Source: an uncultured Flavobacteriales bacterium (GTDB taxonomy: Bacteria > Bacteroidota > Bacteroidia > Flavobacteriales_G > Salibacteraceae). Taken from it: a stretch of 64,000 nt of DNA. Made by a program: the position numbers and the translations under genes. How positions within the stretch are numbered: the first letter of the stretch is position 1; the number at the start of each line of letters is the position of its first letter. The notes under the pieces are model-generated. The model was given only the letters and a program-made list of their open reading frames with translations. It made no database searches and was not told the DNA's origin. Positions 8,322 to 17,850 of the stretch are shown piece by piece. The stretch spans positions 1 through 64,000 of the forward strand of contig CAJXZP010000006.1 in NCBI GenBank assembly GCA_913062955.1, given 5' to 3'.

Positions 8322-10688
8322 CTACTCACTCAACACCTCAAAATACTGTGTAATTTCATTCCCTAAAGTATCCGTCACTTTAATCACGTGTTTGCCTTTG
8401 GGGGTGACCAAGCCCATTTTGTGGGTGTGTTGGGTTACGCCTAGGTAGGTTTGGTCTAAATGCCAATATACTTTGGTGCCGGCTTGACGATGGGCGAGTT
8501 CAAAAACTACTTGTCCTTGCTTACCATCTAACTCGAGTGGGATATAAATTTTGTGGTGTTGTTTGGGGTAAATAAACTGCATCGGGTTTTCGGCATTCGA
8601 AATACAATCGGAACGGTAAGGTGGCAAACTCAGGTAGGTAGCCGATTTACGTTTGTAGTACCACTCTTGCACGGGAGGCAACACAAACCAACTTTTAGAA
8701 ACCATGTTCGCTACCGATTCGCATGAGGCATGGACTTGGTATTTTTGGGAGGCATCTAAATGCACCCATTTGTGATTACTACAAGGCAATAAATCGTAAT
8801 GCACATCGGGTACGGAAACCGTATCGGTATGCGGACAATAGGTATTAGCTATGCGCCCGCTTTCTTTACAGATAATTTCTTCTTTAAAGTATTCGTAGGG
8901 TTCCGGAAACACGGAGGTAGCCGGCAAAAATTGTAAAACATCGAATAATATGGGAGCCGCTGAATTGAGTCCGGTTAATCCCGCTCGGCCTTCACCATCG
9001 GCATTCCCTACCCAAACACCAATGGTGTATTCGGGAGTGGTTCCAATGGCCCAAGCGTCTTTATTTCCAAAACTGGTTCCGGTTTTCCATGCAATGGGAT
9101 GGTTGGAGTTGAAGGATCGCCACCCTTCGTGCGAGATAGGTCGATTTACTTCTTGCAAGGTTTTTAAGGTGGTATACACCGCTCCCGGGTGCAGTTGCGC
9201 CTTGGGGTAATCCAATTTCTTGGGAGCTTTATCAAAATAAGGAGAAATGAATATTTGGTCATCTAATTCTTTAATATCTGCGGCATCCAGTACGGTACGC
9301 GACATACCGGCATACATACTGGTTATTTCTAATAAGGAACCTTCTGCCCCACCCAAAATAAGGGAGAGTCCGTAATGACTGGATGGGTATTTCAGGGTTC
9401 GGAATCCCTGATTTTCGAGTTCATGATAAAACCGATCTACGCCATGATTTTTTAATTGACGTACAAATGGAATGTTTAACGAACGGGTTAATGCTTCGTT
9501 GATCGGCACGGCTCCATCAAATTCTTCGTAATAATTTTGAGGTGCATACCCCGAAAAATACGTAGGGATATCTGCCACTAACATAGATGGATACAACTCC
9601 CCTTGACTGAGCATATAGGTATATAAAAATGGTTTGAGCACACTTCCTGTACTCCGCACCGCTTTGATTACATCTACCTGATTGTTATGATCCTTGGCGT
9701 TGGTAGCATTGCCTACATATCCAATAATATTTCCTGTTTTGGTTTCTATAATAAGGGCTGCTGCATTGTGTATATTATTGTAGGTGTATTGCTGCACATA
9801 CTTATTAATGAGTAGCTGCGTAGATTTTTGTAATCCGTACTGAATATGGGAAGATACCCGCTCACCGGGATACATTTGTGCCGCTCTATCCATCAAGTGA
9901 TTGGCATACTTGGGCAAAGGCAATGGCGCACCAGGCAGCATTTCCAATTTAGATAACGCACAGGTACTGGAATCAATGATATCATGGGCCAATAGTTGAT
10001 CTAATAAACGGTTCCGTTTGTTTTTAAATACGGAGCTATTCCTACCCGGATAAATAACAGATGGTGCATTGGGCAGCACCGCCAGAGCGGCATGTTCGGC
10101 CCACGATAAGTCTTTGGGTTGACGGGCATAATAACGCCATGCAGCGGCTTCATAGCCCACTACATTGCCTCCAAATGGCGCATGACTCATATATAAGTTT
10201 AAGATTTCATCTTTACTGTAATTAATTTCAAAATGGATAGCTATGGCCAATTCCAGTAATTTTTGACTCACGGTTCGTTTCTTATTTTTAAACCATAATC
10301 GCGCCAGTTGCATGGTGAGGGTACTTCCGCCTTGCTTGATGCGTTTGGCTTTAATATTAACCACCATGGCTCGGCCTATGGATACGGGATTGATTCCTAA
10401 ATGCTGCTCAAAATATTGGTCTTCAAACTGAATAATGCACTGTTTGGCCGCTTGGGGTAAGGATTCTAGTTCTGGGAATCGCCATTGCTCATCGGTCGCT
10501 ATTCGAGCGCCTAATAAATGTTGGTTGACATCCAGTAATACGCTACTGGTTGGATCATCAAATGTAGGGTTTGGGAGTATGAATCGGGAAATGCCGTATA
10601 AGGCAAGGATGGTCCATAGGATTCTTCTGATCCATGGGTTCCATGATTTTGGTTTTACTATTATTGATTTTTGTAACCTTATTTTCAT
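8322..10688 (-). CDS. pbpC: Penicillin-binding protein 1C
   Basis: 788 residues in the order expected for PbpC: a short cytosolic tail, one membrane anchor (WTILALYGISRFIL), a GT51 glycosyltransferase domain with FEDQYFEQHLG (catalytic Glu89) and GGSTLTMQLARL, then a transpeptidase domain with S349-V-L-K352 and K535-T-G. A C-terminal beta domain typical of PBP1C follows the last motif. It polymerises and cross-links peptidoglycan from the periplasmic face. The upstream neighbour is the alpha-2-macroglobulin lipoprotein, a pairing seen across many bacteria. The last codons are duplicated twice downstream (6535-6603 and 4622-4668), which points to recombination at the 3' end of this gene. Confidence 0.95.
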   Translation of the reverse strand: MKIRLQKSIIVKPKSWNPWIRRILWTILALYGISRFILPNPTFDDPTSSVLLDVNQHLLGARIATDEQWRFPELESLPQAAKQCIIQFEDQYFEQHLGINPVSIGRAMVVNIKAKRIKQGGSTLTMQLARLWFKNKKRTVSQKLLELAIAIHFEINYSKDEILNLYMSHAPFGGNVVGYEAAAWRYYARQPKDLSWAEHAALAVLPNAPSVIYPGRNSSVFKNKRNRLLDQLLAHDIIDSSTCALSKLEMLPGAPLPLPKYANHLMDRAAQMYPGERVSSHIQYGLQKSTQLLINKYVQQYTYNNIHNAAALIIETKTGNIIGYVGNATNAKDHNNQVDVIKAVRSTGSVLKPFLYTYMLSQGELYPSMLVADIPTYFSGYAPQNYYEEFDGAVPINEALTRSLNIPFVRQLKNHGVDRFYHELENQGFRTLKYPSSHYGLSLILGGAEGSLLEITSMYAGMSRTVLDAADIKELDDQIFISPYFDKAPKKLDYPKAQLHPGAVYTTLKTLQEVNRPISHEGWRSFNSNHPIAWKTGTSFGNKDAWAIGTTPEYTIGVWVGNADGEGRAGLTGLNSAAPILFDVLQFLPATSVFPEPYEYFKEEIICKESGRIANTYCPHTDTVSVPDVHYDLLPCSNHKWVHLDASQKYQVHASCESVANMVSKSWFVLPPVQEWYYKRKSATYLSLPPYRSDCISNAENPMQFIYPKQHHKIYIPLELDGKQGQVVFELAHRQAGTKVYWHLDQTYLGVTQHTHKMGLVTPKGKHVIKVTDTLGNEITQYFEVLSE

Positions 10689-11064
10689 TCTTTACCTTAT
10701 CGCTTTTTTCATTTTTTGAATTCATCCCTACCTTGATTCATTTAAAACTTCCAGGAAGGTTTTAAAAAAAAACGAAACAAAAAAAGTGGAGTTGAAAGGT
10801 GTATATTCTAATCACTCCCGTGATAGCTTTTAAATTCCCTTTGGCAATTTTTCAAGCGACCGTGGTTCCTTTCGCTTTCCATGCTTTTTCGTTAGCACGA
10901 GCGCAATCGTAAGATTCGAACCACTGTATTTATCAAAAAGATCGGTACTAGCAACCTAATTATTTCTAGTACCGATCGCTTCTACAGAATGAAAAAAAAT
11001 TGCAGATTTTCTATAAAACTGCCACTCTCCCCCACTTATTTTGTAGCCTTTTATTTATTCGCAT
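10689..11064. other. Intergenic stretch between A2M gene and pbpC
   Basis: 376 bases. It holds the strong hairpin at 10940-10977 and, at 10852-10926 on the minus strand, a 24-codon peptide-like reading (QWFESYDCARANEKAWKAKG... then stop) without a start codon. The rest is AT-rich and should contain the pbpC promoter, which I cannot place. Confidence 0.45.
10940..10977 (-). terminator. Terminator-like hairpin after the alpha-2-macroglobulin gene
   Basis: Perfect 12-bp arms GATCGGTACTAG (10940-10951) and CTAGTACCGATC (10966-10977) enclose a 14-base loop. On the minus strand the hairpin is followed by TTTTTG, so it fits a factor-independent terminator for the gene ending at 11065. It also separates the gene from pbpC, so the two may be transcribed separately. 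Confidence 0.65.
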
Positions 11065-14000
11065 TTATATACCTGTACCCGGTTTAACCACTTTTACCCA
11101 TTGGCCTTGGGTTACGGCTATTACCTGACCGTCATACATGGCTTCGGCTTTGACTCCTGGTAAATAAAACTCCCCCAAATAGGCAGCATTCAATACTACG
11201 GTAAACGTTTTTTCACATTGACACTTAGCATAACTTGAATAAGCTGTTAAATCAAAATAAGTCAATACCCTATCATCTCGAATATCTTGATAATCTGGCA
11301 CATCTTGCTCATGCATATTAGGCCCGTCACTCATGCGTGAGTTATGGATTTCCCAACCCGATGGAAATATTTGAGTTAACGCCATATTGCGTAAATACTC
11401 TCTCGAATTGGGGTTCATTACCGTTACCGTAGCCATAAAATCGGTGCCTTGTTCCAAGTGAGACACATCCATATCGTTGCCTTGCAAATCGGAATACACC
11501 ACCGAAACGGACAAATTGTTTTCTGCCACTTTTTCTTCGCCATATTTAGGTGTTCCGGTCGTTATCATCCGTGCATACATCAACCCTTTTCCTTTGTTTT
11601 CGAGTGTGAAGTCCCCCTTCTTTTTAGTCAAATCTTTCACCTTGATTTGTTTCAATGGCATCAAGGTAGTTAAATCGTCTTTTTGTTTATTATTTATCAC
11701 ATAGCTATAAATCATTTCATTAGACACGCCTTTGTTGCCTCCAAATTTAACCATGGTTAACAAGGCATAAGCAGTCGTTTGCGTACTCATCCATTGGTTA
11801 GAAGTGAGCTGCGAAGAAATGCTTTTCATCAAACTCATTCCTTCGTTACGTTTACCCATAATGATCATAGCTTCTAGAATCATGGCTTCATCCCGAGTTT
11901 TAGATCCATACGAATAATAGTAATACCCACTATTCGTGGCATCTCCACCTGAATGCGTACTTAGGCCTTGAACCAACTCTTCGGCAATTCCCGTTTGACC
12001 TGCCAAATAATACGCAGCAGCTAATCGCCACAGCCCTACCTCGGTTAGAATGTTATTCGCTTTTAAACGATTCATACTTCCTAAATCCGGTTGATTGGCC
12101 AATGCCAGTGTAAACAAACGATAGGCTTGCGCCATATCTAAATAACCATGACGATTTTGATGATCATGCGTAAACCTACGTGCTGCTCCCTTTTGGTAGT
12201 TTAACCAGTTGTTCTTAACCGATGGATTTACATCAAATCCTTTCTTCTCAGCTTCCAACATAAAATGACCAATGTACGAAGTCACCCAATCGCTAGACCT
12301 GGTATGACTTGGCCAAAACCGAAACCCACCATCCGAATGTTGAAACGATCGCAGTTTGTCTAATGCAACATTTACGTTTAAGGCTGCACGTTCAAATATG
12401 GGCTTATCTTCTTCCATCACATTTTCCAAATACAGTTGAGGAAACGCTCTAGACGTGGTTTGCTCGGCACATCCATGTGGATAATCAATGAGGTATTTCA
12501 ATCTACGATCAAAGGCAATAGGTGCCATTCGAGACAATTCTAAGGTCGCTTCATTGGTTCCTTTTACTCCGAATAGAATAATAGAATCGCTCCATATTTT
12601 ACCTGCATCTACTACCATTTCTTTGAAACGAGACACCGGACTATTGGCGTTTCGTACGGCCAATTCAATTTCGTAGGTAGATCGTTCGCCATGCCCCGTA
12701 ACAATAACTTGCACAGTGGCTTTACCTATGCCATCTACTACCTCCAACTCAAAGTTGATGACTTGATCATCGGGTTTATCAAAGTAAATGGTCTTGGATT
12801 TTTCGTACCCCGACTTGAACATTTTATTGGCTTTCACCTCAATTTTCACCTTCTTAATTTTTTTATCCATAGCAAAAACCGTCACAGGTAACTTCACCTT
12901 TTCGCTCGGACCTAACACGCGTGGCAAGGTAGCCAGTACCATTAATGGTTTCTTTACCGGAACGGCTTTCTCGGCATTTCCATAGGCAGCATCTTGCCCC
13001 GCAACCACCATCACACGTACCGAACCAATGTAATTTGGAATATCAATTTCATGGGTGTTTTTATCGTTAGCGGCCAAAGTAAACGGACCTATGTATCTTA
13101 CCATGGCTTTGAAACGATTCACTTTATCTTTTGATTTCCCATTTTTACCTTCATCCCCACCGATACTGATCACTCGTTCCAGTTCACCACTATAAGCTCC
13201 AATGACATCATCGTAAAAATCCCAGGTTTTTACCCCCAATGCTTCTTTGGCATAAAATACAGGATGTGGATCTGGGGTACGGAAACGCGTTAAATCTAAC
13301 AAACCTTCATCTACCACCGCAAGGGTATAGGTAGTGGCACGTCCGTCTCTTTCCGATACCGTGATTTTGGTTTTCGTTTCAGGTGCTAATTCTTCCGCCA
13401 TTTCAATAACAGGATGCACATGAGTAGCTGGATTCGTTACATTAATGGGCACTACGCCATACATACGCATCGGTAAACTGTTTTCATGATCATGTTCTTG
13501 AATCAACATCACATGTACAAAAGCATTGGGAGCCATTTCTGGCGTTATTTCCACCTCATGTACCCAATTCTCTTCCGAAGTCTTTACCCACTCAGCAGAA
13601 AGTATTTTAGAACCATTTTCCACCGTTACTAAAGCACGACCATTCCCGTTGGATGGGATGGCTACTTTGGCTGTTTGACCAATTTCATAATCGGACGTAT
13701 CGGTATCAAATGTCAATACATTGGCACCATCTGGAATACTCGATGCAGAACGTGCTCGCCATGAAGGCCAATCAATGTACATATCGTGGGTAGCACTGTG
13801 CATACTTTCTTTATCGATGACTCTAATCATGTAACGGCCCCAATCTGGATACTTGATTTCGAACGGAACCCTTGCTTTACCATTGATGGTGGATACTTTG
13901 GTGGTATAGGTCATACGTTCGTAATTGCTCCCCATGTAATGGCCGTAATTTCTAGATGAAGCATCCCACCACCAACGCCACTCGGTTTTAAAAATTTGTA

Positions 14001-16656
14001 CTTCCAAATCCTTCACATCGGCTAGGCTTCCATCTTCGTTAACGGTTACCACTTCAAAGTAATTTACAGTATCGGTTGAGAATGTACGGTGACGGGTATC
14101 GTCTGGTAACTTCACTCCCACATACCGTTTAAATGGCGAATAAATGGTTGAAAAACGATCTACACTGAAATCGCCACTTGGCTCAAAAACACGGATATTG
14201 AAAAACGCTTTTAGTTTACCTGGGGAGGTATCTCCCAGTTTTAAGTTTACCGGAACATCGGCATGTCCTTCGCTGTTAATGGATCCGTCAAACATGATTT
14301 GTTCATCGGCATTATATGATTTGGTGTAATCTAAAAACGAATACTTTTCGAACCCTTTGAATTTGGTACTCGAAGGCGCTAAAGTCACCATAATTTTAGC
14401 ATTCATATTTTTGGCTGTAGCCCCATGCAACCAAGTCACATCCAAACTGGCATTTTGGTCTTCCATATCCGAAGGGATTTCGTCTACACCCAAATCAAAC
14501 TTGACTTTTAATCGGTTGGGTTTTACGGTTTCAATCCGTAAACTTTTAGTGAAAGTAGCGTTCCCTACCTTTACTTTAGCCCGCCAATTACCTGTAATAT
14601 CTTCCGAACTAGTTGGAATCGTAAATCGGTACAATCCCTTTAGGGATTTTGTACTTACTAATTTGGTTTTTAATTGATTTTTCGGATCAAACAACTCCAG
14701 TTTCACGGGGTGATCTGCCGGTAATTTGTTCATATTATCCTCTAACATAAAGGATAAAAACAACGTATCTCCTGGTCGCCAAACTCCTCTTTCCCCATAT
14801 AGGAATCCTTTTAATCCGTCTTGTACCACAGCCCCCCGCACATTGAAATGACTGGTAGACAAAGCATTTCCATCTTGTACTTTCAAATAGCCTTTTTCAT
14901 TCCCATGCGATGCCACTACCAAGAACGGTTTAGCCGAAGCTTCAATCAGAATATTTCCATCACTCCCGGTTGATCCTTGCCCTACCAATTGATTTTGGAA
15001 ATCGTACAATTTCACGTCCACGCCCGTCAAGGGCATAGCCGTCCGTAAATCACTGACAGCCACCAACATTTTTTTATCCTTACCCGATTTAGCAATCACC
15101 CCAATATTACTAGCTAGAATATTAGTCGTGATCGATTTTCCATACACGTAATACGATGGGTGACACGGATTTTCACGTTCTTTCCAATCATAATCGTAAT
15201 CATAGTAATAATCATCTTCGTAATAATCCCAACCTTCGTAGGCATTAAAACTCTCGTCTTCCCAACTTTCGGAAAGGTTATCTTCAAACTCTTCTTCTAC
15301 CGAAACACCACTATCATCACATGGGTAGGTAGAATAGTTTTTTTTGATATTCAAAGTAATTCGGTACATGGCTCCAGGTTCGGTTTCAACGAGTTTAGAG
15401 ATATCAATGTAATGACTGTTCCATCCGCCACGTGTGGTATTCTCGGTTAACAGATTTATTTTCTTTTTGTAAATCATTTTCCCCACCCGTGTGAGTTGGT
15501 AACTGCCATTAAAATCGTTGGCTTGCAAAAACTGGTGCATGTTATTTTCGTAAATTTTCACGATTTCGATTTGCACCGCATTTACATTCACTGCTTGAAA
15601 AGGGAACACCAAACCTTTCGTACTTGGTAGAATCACCCCTGTATGATTGAATGAAACCTGTGGTTTGGTTTCAATAAAGTTCATCTCAATTTTTTCTGAT
15701 TTAGTCAATTTACTCGATATGGTATTCAGTAAAGTTTCTTCAATCAATAAGGTATGAACCCCATGTAAACGTGACTTTGGATAGATGGTTACAATGTTAT
15801 TGGCCACCACAAACCGCAGATTATCATAATCGGCAAAACGAATTAATCCTCGCAGTTGTTGTTTGTCTTTTAAGGCATCCGAAAAATGCAATACCACCAT
15901 TTGTTCGGGTTCTTGATGCAGTTTAGTGGACATTAATTTAAAATCGCCTAAAGAAGGGATTTCCATTTCTTCCTTCCCCTCGGTTTCAATATCAAATTCC
16001 TTTCCGCTATATTCTAATAATACCGTCTGCGCTTCATCTTTTCGTTCTAAAGAATCCACTACAAACTCATGTAAAGTCCCCACGGAATTATGCACCCATG
16101 TAGCCTTCAGTTTTTGTCCACCTATACTGATTAATAGTAATTGCTCCGCTTCCTCCGAATCCAAATAATCTGCGGTTGAAATCCTACCTGTAAAACGATT
16201 CCAAATCAAATCTTTGGGATTGTACGGGGTGATTCCCTCGGTTTCTACATGAAACGACTGGGTAATGGTTCTGATCTTAAACACAAAGATTTCAAATTCT
16301 TCTGGCACTTTTAACAGGTCCTCCAAATCAAAAACCACTTCATAATCAGTCCCTGATTTTAACGGTTCTTCTGGTCTAAATTCGATGGTTCGATTATCCA
16401 ACCAATAGGCTTCTCCATCTAAACTGGGTGAAAAATCAAATAGATCTAGATCTATGGCTTCATTTGGGGAAGTAAACTGCTTACTTTTTTCAGCCAGTTT
16501 AATATGGATGCGACTATTCTTCGAAATAATTCCAGAAGTAAAACCAGAAATATATTGCGTAAAACCGGGGTTAATTTTATTTTCCTCTGGGGTAGAGTCG
16601 GAACAACTTTGCACTAAAAAAAGCACCAACAGCAGGAGTAGAAATCTAAATTTCAT
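11065..16656 (-). CDS. Bacterial alpha-2-macroglobulin family lipoprotein
   Basis: 1863 residues, in the size range of YfhM-type bacterial alpha-2-macroglobulins. Signal peptide with lipobox (FLVQSC, Cys18). Then an array of macroglobulin (MG) beta domains, with a long acidic/aromatic insert (YEGWDYYEDDYYYDYDYDW region), and the thioester motif C1396-A-E-Q1399 in YPHGCAEQTTSRAF. An alpha/alpha-toroid (repeated HSDGGFRFW-like helices) and a C-terminal receptor-like beta domain follow. Family knowledge: these periplasmic proteins trap attacking proteases through a reactive thioester and work beside PBP1C, which repairs the wall. The intact CxEQ says the trap should be active. The start is backed by the signal peptide. 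Confidence 0.93.
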   Translation of the reverse strand: MKFRFLLLLLVLFLVQSCSDSTPEENKINPGFTQYISGFTSGIISKNSRIHIKLAEKSKQFTSPNEAIDLDLFDFSPSLDGEAYWLDNRTIEFRPEEPLKSGTDYEVVFDLEDLLKVPEEFEIFVFKIRTITQSFHVETEGITPYNPKDLIWNRFTGRISTADYLDSEEAEQLLLISIGGQKLKATWVHNSVGTLHEFVVDSLERKDEAQTVLLEYSGKEFDIETEGKEEMEIPSLGDFKLMSTKLHQEPEQMVVLHFSDALKDKQQLRGLIRFADYDNLRFVVANNIVTIYPKSRLHGVHTLLIEETLLNTISSKLTKSEKIEMNFIETKPQVSFNHTGVILPSTKGLVFPFQAVNVNAVQIEIVKIYENNMHQFLQANDFNGSYQLTRVGKMIYKKKINLLTENTTRGGWNSHYIDISKLVETEPGAMYRITLNIKKNYSTYPCDDSGVSVEEEFEDNLSESWEDESFNAYEGWDYYEDDYYYDYDYDWKERENPCHPSYYVYGKSITTNILASNIGVIAKSGKDKKMLVAVSDLRTAMPLTGVDVKLYDFQNQLVGQGSTGSDGNILIEASAKPFLVVASHGNEKGYLKVQDGNALSTSHFNVRGAVVQDGLKGFLYGERGVWRPGDTLFLSFMLEDNMNKLPADHPVKLELFDPKNQLKTKLVSTKSLKGLYRFTIPTSSEDITGNWRAKVKVGNATFTKSLRIETVKPNRLKVKFDLGVDEIPSDMEDQNASLDVTWLHGATAKNMNAKIMVTLAPSSTKFKGFEKYSFLDYTKSYNADEQIMFDGSINSEGHADVPVNLKLGDTSPGKLKAFFNIRVFEPSGDFSVDRFSTIYSPFKRYVGVKLPDDTRHRTFSTDTVNYFEVVTVNEDGSLADVKDLEVQIFKTEWRWWWDASSRNYGHYMGSNYERMTYTTKVSTINGKARVPFEIKYPDWGRYMIRVIDKESMHSATHDMYIDWPSWRARSASSIPDGANVLTFDTDTSDYEIGQTAKVAIPSNGNGRALVTVENGSKILSAEWVKTSEENWVHEVEITPEMAPNAFVHVMLIQEHDHENSLPMRMYGVVPINVTNPATHVHPVIEMAEELAPETKTKITVSERDGRATTYTLAVVDEGLLDLTRFRTPDPHPVFYAKEALGVKTWDFYDDVIGAYSGELERVISIGGDEGKNGKSKDKVNRFKAMVRYIGPFTLAANDKNTHEIDIPNYIGSVRVMVVAGQDAAYGNAEKAVPVKKPLMVLATLPRVLGPSEKVKLPVTVFAMDKKIKKVKIEVKANKMFKSGYEKSKTIYFDKPDDQVINFELEVVDGIGKATVQVIVTGHGERSTYEIELAVRNANSPVSRFKEMVVDAGKIWSDSIILFGVKGTNEATLELSRMAPIAFDRRLKYLIDYPHGCAEQTTSRAFPQLYLENVMEEDKPIFERAALNVNVALDKLRSFQHSDGGFRFWPSHTRSSDWVTSYIGHFMLEAEKKGFDVNPSVKNNWLNYQKGAARRFTHDHQNRHGYLDMAQAYRLFTLALANQPDLGSMNRLKANNILTEVGLWRLAAAYYLAGQTGIAEELVQGLSTHSGGDATNSGYYYYSYGSKTRDEAMILEAMIIMGKRNEGMSLMKSISSQLTSNQWMSTQTTAYALLTMVKFGGNKGVSNEMIYSYVINNKQKDDLTTLMPLKQIKVKDLTKKKGDFTLENKGKGLMYARMITTGTPKYGEEKVAENNLSVSVVYSDLQGNDMDVSHLEQGTDFMATVTVMNPNSREYLRNMALTQIFPSGWEIHNSRMSDGPNMHEQDVPDYQDIRDDRVLTYFDLTAYSSYAKCQCEKTFTVVLNAAYLGEFYLPGVKAEAMYDGQVIAVTQGQWVKVVKPGTGI

Positions 16657-17149
16657 GGGAATGGAGTTTGTTTAAATTGATTATTAGAGAGTAACAAAGT
16701 AGGTAATTTGTCCCCTCGGATAATACATGATGAAATAAATGTTTTAACGAGTTTTTAACGTTTGATTTCCAGCCTTATTGGGTGGATGAAATGGATTTTA
16801 ACCTTTTTTTAGAGTTTTATTTAATTAACAGCATGCGAAGACTTTAGGTTTTGGGATTAAGTGGAAGATAATGACTCTGACAATGACTTTGACAATGACC
16901 ATGACTTAGGCAAAAAAGCATTTCGTAAATGTTATACAGTACTCCTCTTTTGAAATGAGCAAAGCCTCCCTTTGAGGCTGCATAGGCAAGTTAGGTATCG
17001 TTGGATTCAACGAGTCCTACACTGCGTTTTTTAATTCAGGCCAGAGGCCTGGTTAAATCAGACGTAGCGTGGACGCCACGGCTAACCCAATTATTAATAT
17101 CCATTTTCAATTCTACCAGTAAAACCTAATCAGAGTATTCTTACCCGTA
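16657..17149. other. Intergenic stretch with simple repeat and extragenic palindromes
   Basis: 493 bases. Holds the A2M promoter region, a short imperfect tandem of GACAATGAC-type units (about 16868-16905), a relative of repeat R1/R2 (16941-16963), and the palindromes described at 16963-17084. No gene seen. Confidence 0.5.
16963..17084. repeat. REP-like cluster of extragenic palindromes
   Basis: Three hairpins in 120 bases: AGCCTC/GAGGCT (16963-16979), CAGGCC-AGA-GGCCTG (17037-17051), and TAGCGTGG-ACG-CCAC-g-GCTA (17065-17084, one bulged G). They are more GC-rich than the surroundings, as in repetitive extragenic palindromes. No RAYT transposase is in the window. Confidence 0.5.
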
Positions 17150-17773
17150 TTAATGACAGGTACTAGAAACATCCAACTCCACTCTTACGATTTCATTTTC
17201 TTTACTCACAAAAAGTGATAGGATGGGATGGCGGTACAAAAACCCCTTAGGGTGTGAGTCGTTATAGTCTAACCTTTCCAACAGTATTGCACCATAAAAG
17301 TCATCCGAATTTAAATCGAAAGATTGTGATTGGTGGGTATTAAAATTTTGTATTTCAACATACGGATCATAATTCACGGTATCTCTATACAAACTAAAAA
17401 ACATGCTATTCAAGGTATCGAATAAAATTTGTCCACCTTGCATCACTAAATCCGTATCATTTAATGGAACCAGTATATTTCCAAAGCACCAAGAACCACA
17501 CCCAGAAGTAAGGCCAATGTATCGGTCATTGCTCCAATTGGGGGCCCATACCGAAGGAATATACCTTAAGTTACAATCTAAAGTATAGGGATCTGGTAAT
17601 TCTCTAATCACCCCTAAATGGATATACTGGATTTTTACAACGCTATCGTGTGCTACATAGATTACCTGACTTTCTCCAATGGTAACGGTATCGGATATGT
17701 AATCCAGAAGTTTGCATTGCGCCTGTAAAAGAAGACCCGAACTAAGAAATAAAAAGGATAGAACTAATCGCAT
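17150..17773 (-). CDS. Secreted protein of unknown function
   Basis: 207 residues with a clear signal peptide (MRLVLSFLFLSSGLLLQAQ, cleavage after AQA/Q-type site). The mature part has paired cysteines around SGCGSWCFG and ends ...VSSTCH, suggesting disulfides outside the cytoplasm. Pattern and composition resemble many Bacteroidota periplasmic proteins of unknown role. I do not recognise a domain. It stands alone, with the GNAT gene upstream on the same strand about 80 bases away. Confidence 0.7.
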   Translation of the reverse strand: MRLVLSFLFLSSGLLLQAQCKLLDYISDTVTIGESQVIYVAHDSVVKIQYIHLGVIRELPDPYTLDCNLRYIPSVWAPNWSNDRYIGLTSGCGSWCFGNILVPLNDTDLVMQGGQILFDTLNSMFFSLYRDTVNYDPYVEIQNFNTHQSQSFDLNSDDFYGAILLERLDYNDSHPKGFLYRHPILSLFVSKENEIVRVELDVSSTCH

Positions 17774-17850
17774 AATAGTGAATATGGTCAGAACGGTAAA
17801 GCCGTCTTTTATTGCTTAAAAGTCATAAACATATAGAAGGTTGATTCCCC

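Noticed and set aside
10908..10926. tRNA gene or tRNA-derived attachment site (GGTTCGAATC on the minus strand)
   Set aside because: No acceptor, D or anticodon arms could be folded around it; the word is explained by a peptide-like frame.
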